Below, in pieces: positions 11,201-24,469 of a stretch of 64,000 nucleotides of DNA; the stretch's first letter is position 1, and every line of letters starts with the position of its first letter. The stretch comes from Utricularia gibba. Taxonomy: Eukaryota > Streptophyta > Magnoliopsida > Lamiales > Lentibulariaceae. A model generated the notes under the pieces. It made no database searches. It was given only the letters and a program-made list of their open reading frames with translations, and was not told the DNA's origin. Position numbers and translations under genes: made by a program. The DNA lies in contig NEEC01000004.1 of assembly GCA_002189035.1 (NCBI GenBank), forward strand, positions 930,001-994,000, written 5' to 3'.

Positions 11201-14200
11201 TTAGAGCAACAGCTTCTTGGTATGCAACTTCAATTTTGCTACAGAAACAACAAGATTGTAAGATTAAAAATCTGATTCCTGTTCCAATTAGCACCAGCAT
11301 GCATCTGGAACAAAAGACCAAGAAAGCCTCTCACATTCTAAATATCTATTAAGTGGAATCATCAATGGAACACCAGCTAATTAGCATTCATCATATCACA
11401 CCATTGTGCACAAATTTTCATCTTTTATGTTCTTGTTAGTCTGATACTAGTAGTATAATCAATCTAAGCTATTTGAAACTGCCACTGAATCTCCCTGTGC
11501 CATTGCTACCTCTGAAATTAGGTTTAATAGCATCTCTCTCTACTCTTTCCATTTTTCAGATGTCCATATCCTAAATTTCCTACTGGATGTAGCATCTGTC
11601 TTCGAGAAAAGGCTAGATGTTCCTGAACAAACACTTTAAACAGTTTACCTGAATATATGTGCTAAAATAAATATTTCAATAGTATGCCGGCCCAACTCCG
11701 TAAGCCGTCTCTCATCCCTCTGAATATAGTCCTTGTTAAGCTCCTCTCCAGCAGCTCCATCCTAAGGAATAAACGAATTTGCAATATAGATCATGTAATA
11801 ATAGGAAAATAATCACTATCACAGTTATCTTTAGAATCACTTCCTATAAGCAGGAAGTACTAGATTTCTACTGGTTGGATATATTTAACCATTTAATAAT
11901 CTATCAAAATAATCAAAAATACGTCCCAGTTCTCAGCATATATCAACATTTCAGAATTTTTCAGTCAGAATTTGGGTAAAAATAATTGTAGTAGCCTTAT
12001 GGCACCAGAATATTCATAATATTCAGGGCAAATAGTAGCATACAACATATTGATGCTACTTTTCTTACTTTCGTACGATTTTGGGGGCCCTTCTCATCCC
12101 TTGGAGGCAATGGTTCTATTGTAGCTCTCTCAAGCAGCGGCAGCACATCATCAACTAATACAAACATGTCTTTCTCCACTCTAATAATAGGCACGGATGA
12201 ACCTTCGGAGTCCAAATACCTGCTCTTGTTTTTCTTCTCTTTATAAGGGTATTCTAAAGCCTTTAAACCACTATACAATGAATCCATGACAAGAGTAGAT
12301 GTGACCTCCTTTTCTATAAAAAAATGCTTCACAACTAGTTTAAGAATCGAATCAGTTTTCTCTTGGGACATGTGATGCCTGGAACGGTAGTCCAGACTTA
12401 GCCAGAATGCAGAGAAGCTGAAAAGTCATTCCAGCATTGAATATTAGAAACGAAAAAGCTACAAAACTTTGAAAAATTAAGGTCATATAGCTCATAGATA
12501 CATAGATAAAGCATATACTGACTAAGTAAATTACCTAGGAACTCAAAACCATACGAAGCTAACCGAATCGTAGGAAAAAAGAAAGTTAAAACATTTGACG
12601 CTTCCTTTAAAGAATCAAGAATAAAAAACCACATATCAGGCATATGAACTCTTACCTAGACCATCTAGCTTTATCCTCTATCAACTTCACTAGTTTGTTT
12701 CTTCTCTCTTCTACAAATCTCCTGCAACTTTGCTCCACATTTGTTAAATATACTCTTATTAGCTCCCTCCTATACTGACAGTCAAGACATCGGAATGGCC
12801 GATCAGATCTCTCCCTGAAAATAGACAGGTAAGTTCTACATTGTGGGATTATAATAAAAAACGAATGCAGTCTGTCTTCCAGGGCTAGCAGATAGATAAA
12901 AATTCATGAGTCTAAAAAAGCATATACTTGAAACAAATTCATACGCCCATCTAATTTGGTGCACAAAAGGTATTCATGCTTTTCTCAGTCTCCTTCATAA
13001 TAACTAATCCGGTCAATGATCTGTGGCCCATATCACCTACATATAATCTTGCACGCTCACATCTACGTATTTAGTAGATGCATATGCCCATACACTATGG
13101 CATTTCTTTACAAATTGTGCTAAACTACACTTACCTAATAACTTGAACTTGAGCTTTAATAATCAATGTATCAGAATCAATAAATCCATCAAAGACTTTT
13201 GAGAGTTCCATGAATTTCTTCCACCCCCAGTCATGCTCTTTTTTCCAAAATCGGTGCAGAGTGTCTGCATGTTCACGAGAACACCTCAAGTTTTAAGAAA
13301 TAGTGGAACCCATAAACAGTGAGGTGACACAACCAACCAGAGTACTTTGACTTTTTGGGATCTTTGTTGACCACTGCTATGGTAAACTGTGCAAAATGAC
13401 TCCAGCCTGCTCACATGATAGAAACGAAAACAACAAGGATAAGCATTTTTCCCATTGGGCACTCATAACTTATAAGAAGGAAAAACTAGAGCATGGATGG
13501 CCATCATACCTGGAAGAAGCTTGTCATGATTAGCGACACAAAGAAACAGAGACAAATGATTACAAACATCACAGCCTTGTGGGTAGATTAAAATATACCT
13601 GTAATCAGAAGCTTGCCATGGTCAGTCACTAAAAAAACATGATGAATGAGCAAGAGTGGTGATGAAACAAATTCATGGACTTCACAAAATAGATAAATAA
13701 GTACATATTATCTGAAACAGAAAAGTCGAAAAGCATAGTTTTTGAAGTTGGAATACCTCCTTCAAGATGGTAAGGAAAATTTTATACAACTGAGGGCACA
13801 CCTAGAGTTCGTTTCCAACCATACCATTTATAACCTCCAACCTCAAATGGATTACTGCGAAGTTCTCTTTTGTTTATTTGGGAAAACTTATCGATTTTCC
13901 ACGTGTACTTTCCATATAGCTCGAGAGGCTTAGGCCCTGAATGACAGTGTATCAAAAAAATAACAGTAAACAGATGCAGAATGATACTCCAATCAGTTTT
14001 GAGGGATTAGCAAATCCTGCACAGAAAGTCTGATACTCAATGATAAGGCATAAAATGGCGGACCTGCATCTTCTTCATCATCGCTGTCCCAGTACGGAGG
14101 TGATGTTGATGGAATACCATTCTCAAGCTGTTCCGAAGACCTCCACTCTGCCAATGCTTCACCTGATAGGCATTGAGGCTGCTGGTCGCTTAAACCCCCA

Positions 14201-14250
14201 TCTACTGAACTGCCCACCCCTCCTAACACTTCATTCGACACTGCAGCCAT
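8217..14250 (-). CDS. MUSE14: TRAF-like MATH-domain protein, MUSE13/MUSE14 family
   Basis: This adaptor family helps SCF-CPR1 turn over NLR immune receptors. Twelve coding exons join in frame with no indels: 14250-14064, 13936-13825, 13598-13510, 13406-13338, 13264-13135, 12814-12656, 12417-12069, 11761-11649, 11238-11091, 10796-10243, 10165-9961 and 9683-8217, about 1193 residues. The N-terminus has EWRSSEQLENGIPSTSPPYW. The MATH domain (about residues 65-200) includes YGKYTWKIDKFS, NPFEVGGYKWYILIYPQG and HRFWKKEHDWGWKKF. A basic coiled segment follows (EELIREEEAAWLAETEQ). The long Ser-rich tail includes RPYSAPLVP, SVAGRLGP and DEFPHLDIINDLLEDE, and ends FPVYRPANRM. A 5' UTR intron just upstream of 14250 is plausible. 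Domain order and motifs match Arabidopsis MUSE13/14 closely. Confidence 0.95.
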
Positions 14251-14942
14251 GTTCCAGTGGTCGTCAACTCCAAGCGCACCCCACTAGTTCACCTGTTTCA
14301 ATATAAATTTAAAGCAATTATCACTGCCGATGCACAAAAACTATCTTTTGACGCACACAAAACATATGCACAAAAACTACTAATCTCTTCAGTATAATCA
14401 ATTATCAATCCTTTTCAAAACCGATTGAAGACCCTCAGTTCCACCCCTCCACATTGGCCCAGTATTAAAGTCAGACCAAAACCTTCATCAGAAGCCGAAC
14501 AAGTTCCGGATTTCTCAACCACAACTGAAAATCAAACAGTTTCCTCAACGTAACCACAATACAATCACAAGGGCAGACCGAACATCATCCATATCCAATA
14601 TACCCCACTACCCTGTACCAGAAAAACCCTAGCACAAAAGAATCAGCACAACAAAAAGGTTGAAACTTTGTGGCATAACTGAGCAGGCAGAAGCGGAAAA
14701 GAATACCATGTGCAGGAGAAGAAGAAGCTGTAAAGGCATAGGGATTAGCGAGCTCTGACGTTTATGCAAAATAATTAAACTTTCCCGGGTCCTCGTATCC
14801 GGGTCAACCCGCTTCATGACAAGTTAAAGTAAACTCCATATTTTTTGTTTTTTTTATTTTCATAAATCTTGGTAATATATTAATTATTTTGTGTTATTAT
14901 TGTAAAATATTGGCATTTAAAAATAAGCACATTGCCACGTGT
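14251..14942. other. 5' leader of the MUSE14-like gene and short spacer
   Basis: A minus-strand acceptor-like CAG lies just upstream of the MUSE14-like start, at about 14293, and a donor-like GGTATT lies near 14707, so a 5' UTR intron of roughly 400 bases is likely. The rest (14780-14942) is AT-rich spacer that separates this leader from the 3' end of the cellulose synthase-like gene. Confidence 0.45.
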
Positions 14943-17785
14943 TCAAATGACATGCAACAAAGCAAATGATCCGGCGACCACAACCACCGCAGAGATGACG
15001 GCGGACAGACCGGTGATGTACGGCGAAACCCTGCCCTTATCCGCCCTCAGAAACATTCCATCGAACAGGTGATGGTTCGCCAGTATTCCAAACAAGGGGA
15101 TCACCGCTTGCGCCCCAGTTCATTCCACCTCCCCGTCTGAAACATCTGCGCCGTCCCGACGACGAACGCGGCGAAGTTGATGATGTATAGGCTGCACATT
15201 GGGGCAAGCAGTTGAGGAGAAGACTGGAAGTCGTAGATCCCCTCCTGGTACCGCGTCACTTGCTCCTCATCCATGACTTTGTTGGTCAAGGAGAAGTTGG
15301 CTTCCTTGAGGCCGAATAGGTTCGAAATGGCGTTAACAATGGCGTATGGGTAGCAGGACACAGACTTCATCATCCACATTCTCAGTTCATATACCGCCGT
15401 TGCTAGTGGATCGCCATAGGACACAACTTCCTGTATGTGCTTCAGTTGAGACGAGGCGAAGGCGAATGCGAACACGTAGAAGAAGGGGCTCGAGACCTCG
15501 CAAAATGAGAACGCACATGTAATTTAGCAAGCAGTTCAGGGAGTAGAGTGCCAGATGATTCTAGCTCTTACATCGGGATACAGAGGGACGCCGTGAAGCA
15601 GGCAGATCTGCGGGACGACGCCTAAGACGGCGAAGGATACGAAGTAGAGGGAATCCATTGTCATTGCTCCATAGATCATGCTCAGAAAGATGGACATTCT
15701 GGAGGGTCCATAGAGCAGAGGACTGTACTTGGAAAGAGCTATTGTGAGAAGGCCATGAGCCCATCTGGTCTGCTGAACAAGTGTGTCATTCAAGTTCGTG
15801 GGGCATGTTCCCAGATAACATGCCCTTGGAGGGTCAATCAGCACTGACCTCCATCCCTTGGAATGCAGAAAAAGGCTTTTCATTGCGTCTTCAACCAACG
15901 AACCGTAAGGCACTCCGATCTGTATTCCCACTTTCGATAAGTGAAGATTAAGGTGTCATTTTGATGGAAGAATGAACCACCCACCTACCTCAGTTCCCCA
16001 GTCTGTTCCAGTTTCATATGTGCAAGAAGCTAGAAGATGAATCTCTTCCTTCACTGCATCTGAAACCTTTCCATCTTCCCTGGATACATTTGGTTCGTAA
16101 CTCTCAAAGGTTGATTTGATCAGCTCGATACTTGAGCCGAACATCTTCTTCAGCTGGCTGAGATCTGCATGCACAACACAGAGCAGACAGCATGATGAAG
16201 AACCATCAACCTTAATTCCATCTAGCTAACACATGCATCTATCTTATCTACTACCATTGGGAACTCCTTCCACCCGTAGGATGCTTCTCTTCTCATGTAG
16301 AAGTTACAGCCAGCTATCCCCGGACCTTGAAGCCCATCTAGGCCATCCCATTCTCTCTGCATCGAGGATCAACAGTTATGCAACAACTAGACAGAAGAAA
16401 ATGGAAAGGGCAAAGAGTTACTGTAGTGTATAAACGAGAAACACACCAAATAGTACCGAATGCCACCATCATACAAGTCATGCTTCCCTATGTTATGGAA
16501 ACGCTGGGGAAATTGAACAAACGCTAGCTTTTCGGATGTCTTGGGGTCGAAATAGAAGCACATCGCTTGGCGGGTGGATGTTGGATCGTTGCAGTAATGG
16601 TCACAGTCTAAGACAGAGAAATATGGAGCATTACTTATGATAGCTGATACTCGAAGCTGCAAACAGCAGTAGAAGATAAAAATGATCAGTTTCTGGTACA
16701 CGAACAATGAAGATGAAATTTGTGGTGAACGCTTTCTTACAAGAGAGTTGATTGATCCAGCTTTGAAATGGTGCGGCTGAGAAGGCCTTTTCTCTCTAGC
16801 CATGTACACAAGAAGAGGCATGCCTTTCTGACTTGCGAAGTCATCATCATTTATCACCTGCTCCAGCAGAAACTTTGTGTATCACAGAAGAGAGGCTTGT
16901 GCTTTTATTTTCTACTTCAAATTGTTTCTATACTAAGGTAATAAATGTTTATGAACTCGGCAACCAGGGAAGAAACAGCGGAAAATGTGTACCTCCACAA
17001 TTGGGGGATGATCTTTGCTCCCAGAATTTCCAATGGTTTCACCGTTCTCCTCCAATTTTTTCTTGAATTCGGTGTACGCTCTCTGCAACCAAGTAACAGT
17101 TAGAGAGCAGAAACGGAAAGCCATTTTGCTGTTGATAAGAAATCACCTCAATGTCTTTCCTCTGCGCCGCAAAACCATTGCTTTCAAGCAGCCCCTGAGC
17201 AGAGCTCTCCACGCCGGAAAAATAAGCTTCCGGGCACCTAGTTTTGACTTCGTACTTCCGGCAAAAGGGGGTCCAGACTTTAGCAAACTTCCAAGACTCC
17301 CTCATAGCAGCGAGGGTCACAGGCGCACCGCCGTCGTCGGAGAGATAAACCGCAAGTTTCTGAGGTGGGTAATCCAGAGCCATAGCGGAAATCACAGTAT
17401 TCATCACCCCAATCGACGGCTCCTTCCCCGGATCCGCTGTACAGATAAAAATATCCACCGCCGGGAGCCTCTCATCCGGCGGCAGCCTCTCAGGAAAGAC
17501 CACCCTTTTCACCGGGCGCCATCTGGAGGGTTGGTGAAGGAGCCATAGAAACGCGAGAATGAACTCAGCGACGAACACGAGAATATAAGGCAAGACCACC
17601 CCTTCCCCGGAACGAAGCAAGCGAATCAAACCCATGATTCTGTAGTACAAAAGAGCAAGAATTGCAGCTCCATGGATGAAGATATGGAGCCTATTAGCAA
17701 TGGTTTCAGTGACCTTGAGCTTGCAATCCTGCATGGGTAGTGAGATCATGTTGTGTCCTGACTCAGGCATGGCTCCTGATCGCAT
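14943..17785 (-). CDS. Cellulose synthase-like glycosyltransferase (CslE/G/M clade), two suspected one-base losses
   Basis: This is a processive GT2 enzyme of the Golgi or ER membrane. Eight exons: 17785-17147, 17082-16993, 16857-16741, 16656-16447, 16356-16255, 16164-15989, 15919-15572 and 15496-14943, about 745 residues. N-terminal membrane spans precede the catalytic region. The catalytic residues are visible: YLSDDGGAPVTL (first Asp), VLDCDHYCND (DxD), SLVEDAMKS (third Asp) and QQTRWAHG (QxxRW). Several C-terminal spans follow. The motifs place it near CslG/CslE/CslM; some members act on triterpenoid saponins, but no substrate can be inferred here. The last exon needs one base at the CCCC run 15113-15116 to pass from GRWNELG into VIPLFGILANHHLFDGMF. 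The exon 5/6 junction also needs one base near 16259-16261. It is not part of the remembered syntenic gene set, so it may be an insertion. Confidence 0.9.
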
Positions 17786-19172
17786 TTCAGAATCAAGAGC
17801 CAACAAAATCAAATCCAAAGCGCACTGAAGGAGACAAGTGTGATAGTTTTCTTCTTACTGTATTTTATATCAACTGGTTTCAATCAATCCAACTGCCCAT
17901 TGACCAATATTTATTGCACCATATTTTATCTTCTGCAGAAAATGATAAATTAAAATTAAATACCTTATCAATATTTGAATCAAGCACGTGTATAGGTTTG
18001 ATTATTTGCACTTATCTAAAAAAAAAAAAAAATCTCGTTGGAGTGTGTGGAGATCCATCCACGTGGCAGCCACTGGACAGGATGGCCAATAGTAGGTCAA
18101 ATTTTCAACCTAAAACAACATATTTAATCATAGATAATATTTGGTTTTTTTGGAGGTTTTTACTATCATTCAAATGTCTCCCAAAAAAAAACCACATGCT
18201 TCATTATAAATCAAACATTTTTTTTTTCAAAACACATAATGAACATACCGTCAACAAAATACAAGATTGGTGTTAGTGTAAGGTGCAAACCTAATTTGAA
18301 GTATGGAGTTTGCCCTAATCCCTGTGATGATCAAATGGGTCTAAGTGTCCAGGGCTCGTGATTTTAGAAAGCCCTGCGACCTGAGAAAATGAAAAGGGAG
18401 AAGAACCATAAATGGAATGAGAAAAGCGGAGGAGTTCATTGGTCACCAGTCATTCAAAAAATCTCAGCTAAAAACAGCACAATCTTCTTTACATTTTGCT
18501 GCTGTCTCTGAGAACTTACTCTGAAAACTTCCATGGGAAAATGGTAAACCAAATCTTGTTCATGTTTTCTTTTTCTCCAGGTCTCTGCCATGGAGTTGCT
18601 GCTGCTCACCGGCAATCATTGCCTTCGTTTTAAGAAAGATGCCTTCTCTTACAGTGGAAGGCTTGATCATTGCATTGTGCAAGTGGCGCCGGAGACATGT
18701 AAAATAAACACACAGACACATGGGGGTGAGTGACTGAGGATGCAACATGTAGAGGGAGTGAATGACTACTGGGGCAACTGATTTGTTCAAAGCTTTCATA
18801 ATGTGAAATAACTCTTTGCCAAGTATACCCGAACGAGACACAGAAAACCGTAGTGCTGATCTGGTTTCTGGGGTTTCACATGAAATAAAAGGTTGACATG
18901 AGAATGACAAGAGGAATAAGGAAGATCAAGTAATGGGTTTCCTGAACTGGAAAGTGATGGGCAGAACGAGGCTCCAAAACAAGTAATGTAATCGTAGTGG
19001 ACAAACCTAGGGAACAAGCACAGCTTAGTTGAATCCTCCTTGTTCGGGTCACAATAATAAAGGCTTTTCAATTTCCTCTACTCTCTTTCACTCACTTCAC
19101 ACACCTGTGTGCCTCCATATCTTCATCATTCATCTCAGTTTTCAATCCCCAACCTTCTTCTTGGTTGTAGGG
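17786..19172. other. Intergenic spacer between two divergent genes
   Basis: This holds the promoter of the cellulose synthase-like gene on the left and of the SUPERMAN-type gene on the right. It is AT-rich around 17900-18290 with long A runs. ORFs at 18560-19071 on the minus strand show no family features and I consider them chance frames. Confidence 0.55.
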
Positions 19173-19709
19173 ATGGAGAAGGCGAGGATCGTTCGGGGAC
19201 GAAGCGGGGAGGTGGGGGGGTCGCTGGATCTCTTCAAGCTGAAGAATTGCTGGAGTGGGCCTTTCCAGGAAGGAGGTATGTTTTCATGGCCGCCAAGAAG
19301 TTACACCTGCAGCTTCTGCAGGAGGGAGTTCAGGTCTGCTCAAGCACTGGGTGGTCACATGAACGTGCACCGCCGCGATCGTGCTCGACTGCGCCTCTCC
19401 CCGGCGAAGGACGACGGTGAACTCTCTGTGCTGCATCCAAAAATTGAAACTTTAAACTCAAACCCTAGTTTCTTGAACTCTTCTGCGTTCAAGCTGAATC
19501 ACATGAGTGAGGAGGGGAAGGGTGTTGTCGTTGAGAAACATCATGTTGGGGAACTGGGAGATGGTTTGGTGAAGATGAAGGGAGCGAAGGGGTTGTTCTT
19601 GCTTAAGAAAGTTGATCTATGGGAAGATGAAAAAGACTGTGAAGGGGTGGATCAAAACCAGGAGTTGGATTTAGAGCTCAGGCTTGGATTCAGCAGCTAC
19701 ATGAAATGA
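19173..19709 (+). CDS. SUPERMAN-type single C2H2 zinc-finger repressor
   Basis: This intronless gene encodes 178 residues. At about residues 40-75 it has [17 protein letters not shown] followed by [20 protein letters not shown], the plant-specific C2H2 finger with the invariant QALGGH helix that binds DNA. The C-terminus ends [15 protein letters not shown], whose LDLELRL core is an EAR repression motif. This architecture is that of SUPERMAN, RABBIT EARS, ZFP10 and ZFP11, nuclear regulators of floral and organ growth. The start at 19173 is the only ATG that gives a full-length protein. A C2H2 gene holds the same relative position in the Arabidopsis At5g435 block as I remember it. The exact orthologue cannot be fixed from sequence alone. 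Confidence 0.92.
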   Translation: MEKARIVRGRSGEVGGSLDLFKLKNCWSGPFQEGGMFSWPPRSYTCSFCRREFRSAQALGGHMNVHRRDRARLRLSPAKDDGELSVLHPKIETLNSNPSFLNSSAFKLNHMSEEGKGVVVEKHHVGELGDGLVKMKGAKGLFLLKKVDLWEDEKDCEGVDQNQELDLELRLGFSSYMK

Positions 19710-20586
19710 GATTTTGCATCTTTTTATACCCACTTGGGTGTTTTGTGGTCCTTCTTGTTGATCCAGGAGCTCATTCAAAAAATCAAATGCTAGTATGCTT
19801 AGAAGATTACTGCATGTTTGCTTTATTTCACAAAAACACAACACAGTAGCAATTTCAAGACTTGTCAACAGCCTCTAGCATAACTCACTGGGAAACCGAA
19901 GATCGGCTCTGTGTTTCCACTTCCATCCGCACAACTCTGAACGAGTAGATCCGAGCATAATATGTTGCTTTGATCTTTAGAGTCAAGATCAATAAATCCC
20001 TAAAAAAAACAACCAATTAATTATCCAAACGGCATCTCCGGCGACTCAAACCCGGATCGCGCCGCAGGATGCTGCCACTTGTGGATAACCAGAGGCGACG
20101 ACGGCGTCGACTTATCCTTCTCCGGAATTGTGGCGAACTTTTCTCGGTTGAACCTGACGTCGAAAATAGCGACTGGATCATCGGCGACAACAGCGGAATC
20201 GAGGCATAAGTGATCTGAATCGACGCCGGCGGCCTCCGCTGCAACATACTCCGCTGACGATTCACCAATGCGGAAGATTCCAAATGAAGTTTCCTTCTCG
20301 AGATATTGATTTTTGGTGCGGGAGGGGGAATCGACGACTGGCAATTTGGGAATTATATATAAAATGAAGGGCATGAGGCATATGGATCGAAAAGGAAACG
20401 CCCGTCAAAAGTCCGTTACAAGGAAGGAGAGCCGTTTCTCTCGGCTCGGCTTCGATTTCGAGCCAGCAGAAAAGAGATCGGCTGCTCGGATCGGAAAATC
20501 CACAATGGAAAAGCCGATGGGCCTGCCAATGAATTCCCAGGCGGCGCACTGCAACGGTAGTCGGCGAAATCCCATGGGTCGTCGTG
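19710..20586. other. Spacer between convergent zinc-finger gene and ARP9
   Basis: The 3' ends of the C2H2 gene (+) and ARP9 (-) face each other here. Most of the interval is 3' UTR and spacer. A minus-strand ORF at 20021-20374 is listed separately as a weak candidate. Confidence 0.5.
20021..20374 (-). CDS. Hypothetical small ORF, 117 codons
   Basis: This minus-strand frame has an ATG start and stop and reads a soluble, mixed-composition protein (for example EKETSFGIFRIGESSAEYVA and SPLVIHKWQHPAARSG). I do not recognise it. A TATA-like TTTATATATAA lies inside its first codons (about 20353-20366), which argues that any transcript starts further in and would lose this ATG. No intron or domain is evident. 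It may be a chance frame or part of a gene with a missing base. Confidence 0.25.
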   Translation of the reverse strand: MPFILYIIPKLPVVDSPSRTKNQYLEKETSFGIFRIGESSAEYVAAEAAGVDSDHLCLDSAVVADDPVAIFDVRFNREKFATIPEKDKSTPSSPLVIHKWQHPAARSGFESPEMPFG

Positions 20587-23500
20587 CTAATTGTTCATGT
20601 AGCACATAGCCTGAGCTTGAAGAAAATAGGAGTCCTTGTACTTCCGCCCGCTGTCTACATGAATCCCATTGTTGATCCAATCGTCGCGATGGATCCACGC
20701 ATCTCGAGTGAAATCCAGGATTCCCAGGATCTGAAATGCATGGCATTTTAGGCACCTGCAACTTGAGTGAACTGAAGAAGATGAAACTTACTGCTCCTCC
20801 TTTCCATGAAACGTGGGCTGGATTGGTTCTGGACTGGAGCACCTGTTGTGTGACAGAGTTTCAGTGGAAGTTGGCGAACCACCTCGAAATCGAGTTGAGC
20901 AACATGGAATCTGACTAATCAGCATCACAAAATATTACCTCTACGGTATCGATGGCCTCATGAGACGGAATGGCATGCAACACCCTGTAGATGCAGGAGT
21001 AAAACCATGGTGCAGCAGAGCCAGTCATCAGTAGATAGAGTTCATGGAAGGAGGATAGAGATCAAACCTGTCTTCAACTGCAGTGACCAGACCCTGTGTT
21101 AAAGCAACTCCACCGATCTGAGGAATGGAATGAGTTCATGTATTCAGACCGCAGGACGAGAAAAGCCCGAGTCCAAGGGCATTATCTGAGCATAAGTCAC
21201 TCACCAGTTGTATGCTGCAGAACAACTTCCTCTGTAACTCAATACGACGAGTTGAAAGGATGCTCTCTGTTATTGCGTCAGCAAGACCGATGCTTTCCTG
21301 TTTCCTGGGCCTCGATTGGTATATAGGATAGTTATCCCACATCGGAAAAAATCCACCAGCAGTAGTATAATAGCCATCTGGCATGTCCGGCCTTCTGGAG
21401 AAGTCAGATGTATCTTCCAGCATATCCTCATTGTCACTGAACCTGTGAAAGCATGCTAATACTCGGAGACCAGCATGAAGAATAAGCGGTACACTCTGAA
21501 CAACAACAGAACAACAGAACTCACCATGTCCGGGGCGGTTGAGGATAAACATCTGGAGTCAACAGGTTAGGGTAAAACAATCCCATCGGAGGAACCTGAC
21601 ATGAATCTTCATTAAATGAAAGATGATCAAAGTAAACAGTAGTTTCAGTATCAGGCATAATCTAGCGCATGAAATAAAGCAAAATTTATTGATGCAGCCA
21701 AACTTCTTGAAATACTGTATCTGTTCTTACATTGAGTGCAACAAGTTTTGCCCGGTGTGAACTTGGAGCAGCACCATCTTCGTATGAGTGTACCATGGAA
21801 ACTGTTTCAACTTCTCCTTCCTGGACATTGATTACATATATGCACAGACGAGGTCACAAGTACTCAAAATGTACAGAGGAAGAAAATACAATGTATGAAA
21901 CCGTGAGGTGCATGATTTGGTGGACTCACTCTGATAAGGCAGTGCGACTCTTTAAGCCTGTTGAGCATCAATAGGTCTATTGGCTTGGTGATAGGATCCG
22001 TGCGAATCTGTGGCCATGTGTTGTGATGCCTTTGTGTCCAGAGAAGACATCTGGAAATATCCTGTAGCATGATGTTCATGCCTATTAAGCGACACCATCA
22101 AGATTTCTAGTTCACAGACTAGTGAGTCTTGATTACCAAGATCAGTTGAAATAAAACTTTGGCAATTTGTTAAACTCTAAATCCACACAATAAATGCACT
22201 CAATTCATCTAGTTAGAAGAAATAAAGAAAAAAAAAACAGTATAAGATATTATATGTCCTATTCTATTGGGATTCTTGAAGGTCACCTCACCACCATACC
22301 GAAGTGAAATTTGTGTAGCGGGAAGAGCAGCCCCATCCTAAGAAATCCACAGAAGATTATAAGATGAGGATTAAGCTGGCTTACTCTATTATTTGACTGG
22401 AGAAAGCATGAATCTGGGTTCTCCTTTATCAAAAGAGATACATAAGGATTACCGCAGTCCAGAGGAAAGGACATTTGTAACAAGAGAGAATCTAATGTTA
22501 ATGAAGTGATTCATGTAAAGAGAGAACACCTCAACGCAGATTACTGAGGTCACTTGAGCCCCAATATTCACAACGCACGCAGTTGATAAGCCATTTCCAA
22601 AAACTGCAGCAAGCCCTTCCTGCACTCCTTGAACGAAGAGGCAATGAAATAAGCAAGGAAATGGATTGCAGTTTGATTATGAACAAATCTGAAGTACACG
22701 CAAAAACTTCCTCAAACGATAAGGGTTAAAACTGGTAACATCTTTGTATTTCTATCTTCAACCTTTAACGAGTTTGAATCATAAGAGCACAACATAAAAA
22801 AAAAAAAAAGAACTACCTGGTGAACCACTGCTGTGCTGAAGCACAAATCTCTTAGCATAACTGATAGTAGTTCTTTAATTTCTGCATCCAATATGCTTTG
22901 ATTAACAGAAAAGTCCATGGCAGTGACACCACGCTGGAGTTTTGTTGGAAGAGAAAACAGTACCTCGATTATCAAAGGTCTCAGGGACAACAAGAACAGC
23001 AGAATACATGTGTCTTTCACTATGTGGAATGTGCAGTTTTTCAACCAGAATCCAATCCCAGATGGCATGGATATCTTCAATGACCTAAAAAATTACTACA
23101 AATCACTTTAAACAGATAAATCATGATGATATCCGATTCAAAAACTCTGCCAATGAGATACCATAAAAACAAGATTAACAGCATCCACAGAAGAGCACCT
23201 GCTGAAAAGGATAATGCAGAGAGATGTTGAAATGACCCCTTCGGATGGGTCGGCACAAGCAATATGGGTCAGCGGATGATACTCTGAGAGCTTCATCCCC
23301 AAAGATGGACTCCCTGTACCTGGGTTCAGATACAGTAGATCCCTGATCCCCGGCATCATCTTCCTTAGGGATTGAAGATTCTCCTGATTTCAGTGCAATT
23401 CATTTACAAAACAAGACAGGCAGCAACTATGATGTTTTTCTTGTTCAGGAGTTAAAAATTCTCCCAGAAAAGAGCATCCCCTGAGCAGAAATCAAAGTAT

Positions 23501-24469
23501 GGACGAACTAAAAGTGACCCTCCATGTATAAGGGTACAAAGACGACTAATGTATACGGTTACACACCTTCTAATGAAGATGTGGAGGCGCAGTTCTCAAA
23601 CACGTTGGTCCAGGGAATAACTGTTTCCTTCTTTACATTATTTTGAGGGGCAATTGCATCCAATCGACCCATCTGCAATATACACGTCCTTAAAATATAT
23701 ATTGACTGAAAAAACATTTCAAGCTCAGTTCAATCCTTTCTGATCATATATACACGGCATAACCTTTTGCGGATATTGATTTTCCTCCACTTCCTCTTCC
23801 AACTGCTTGATCTTTAATAGAGAAGAAATCTGAAAATATGATGAGAAAATTAGATCACTTAACAATCTGAAGGAGCAGCTAACAAACACAACAAATAATA
23901 AAGAAGATTAGCACGAACAACGTCATATGCTCTTTCACGCTCCAAGTACTGCGCTGTGGAAACCTTAGAATTAAGAATCTGCACGATTCGATATCATCAT
24001 TGAAAAAGAAAAAAAAAGCCCTGAATCTGTAACCTAGACTAAACAGTTGAAATGAAAGTCTCATAGTTTCTGCAAATCCCAAACACGAAACCTGGTCTTG
24101 AACATCCATTTTAGGCACCCGATCCGTTCGTCGAGCAATACAATGCGGAATACAAACAGGTACATCCTGTTGTGCAAGTCCTATTCTCACATTTGCGGAC
24201 CCTAGATAACTCAAACATCACAAAATGTAAGCAAGACTGAATTTTCAAAACAAACCCGGAAGTTAATTGAAGTCACACTTCAAAGATACAGACGAATTTA
24301 CGCAATTCTTTCTGCATCACATACCCGGGTTGATGACCACGAGGTTAGAGCCACGTTCGGCGAGGAGTTGAGAAGGAACAACAGTTTTAAGATAATCCTG
24401 TTCAAACAGCCGAAGGCGCTCAGAGTATTCCGAGATAATTAATGTCACCAAATGCAGAGCACTCACCAT
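20587..24469 (-). CDS. ARP9: Actin-related protein 9 (ARP9)
   Basis: ARP9 is a divergent plant actin-related protein of the actin/HSP70 ATPase fold, presumed nuclear. I join 19 coding exons without any indel: 24469-24467 (the ATG alone), 24397-24325, 24201-24092, 23978-23919, 23829-23764, 23672-23567, 23383-23199, 23084-22964, 22881-22817, 22619-22530, 22337-22287, 22061-21930, 21820-21731, 21595-21525, 21442-21205, 21117-21068, 20984-20939, 20842-20792 and 20730-20587; about 583 residues. Landmarks are DYLKTVVPSQLLAERGSNLV at the start, then VRIGLAQQDVP and IEDIHAIWDWILVEKLHIP. The nucleotide-binding core follows (FGNGLSTACVVNIGAQVTSV), then DISRCLLWTQRHH and SIGLADAITESI. The end region has VSWKGGAILGILDFTRDAWI. 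It is divergently transcribed from the dioxygenase gene across only 313 bases. Confidence 0.95.
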
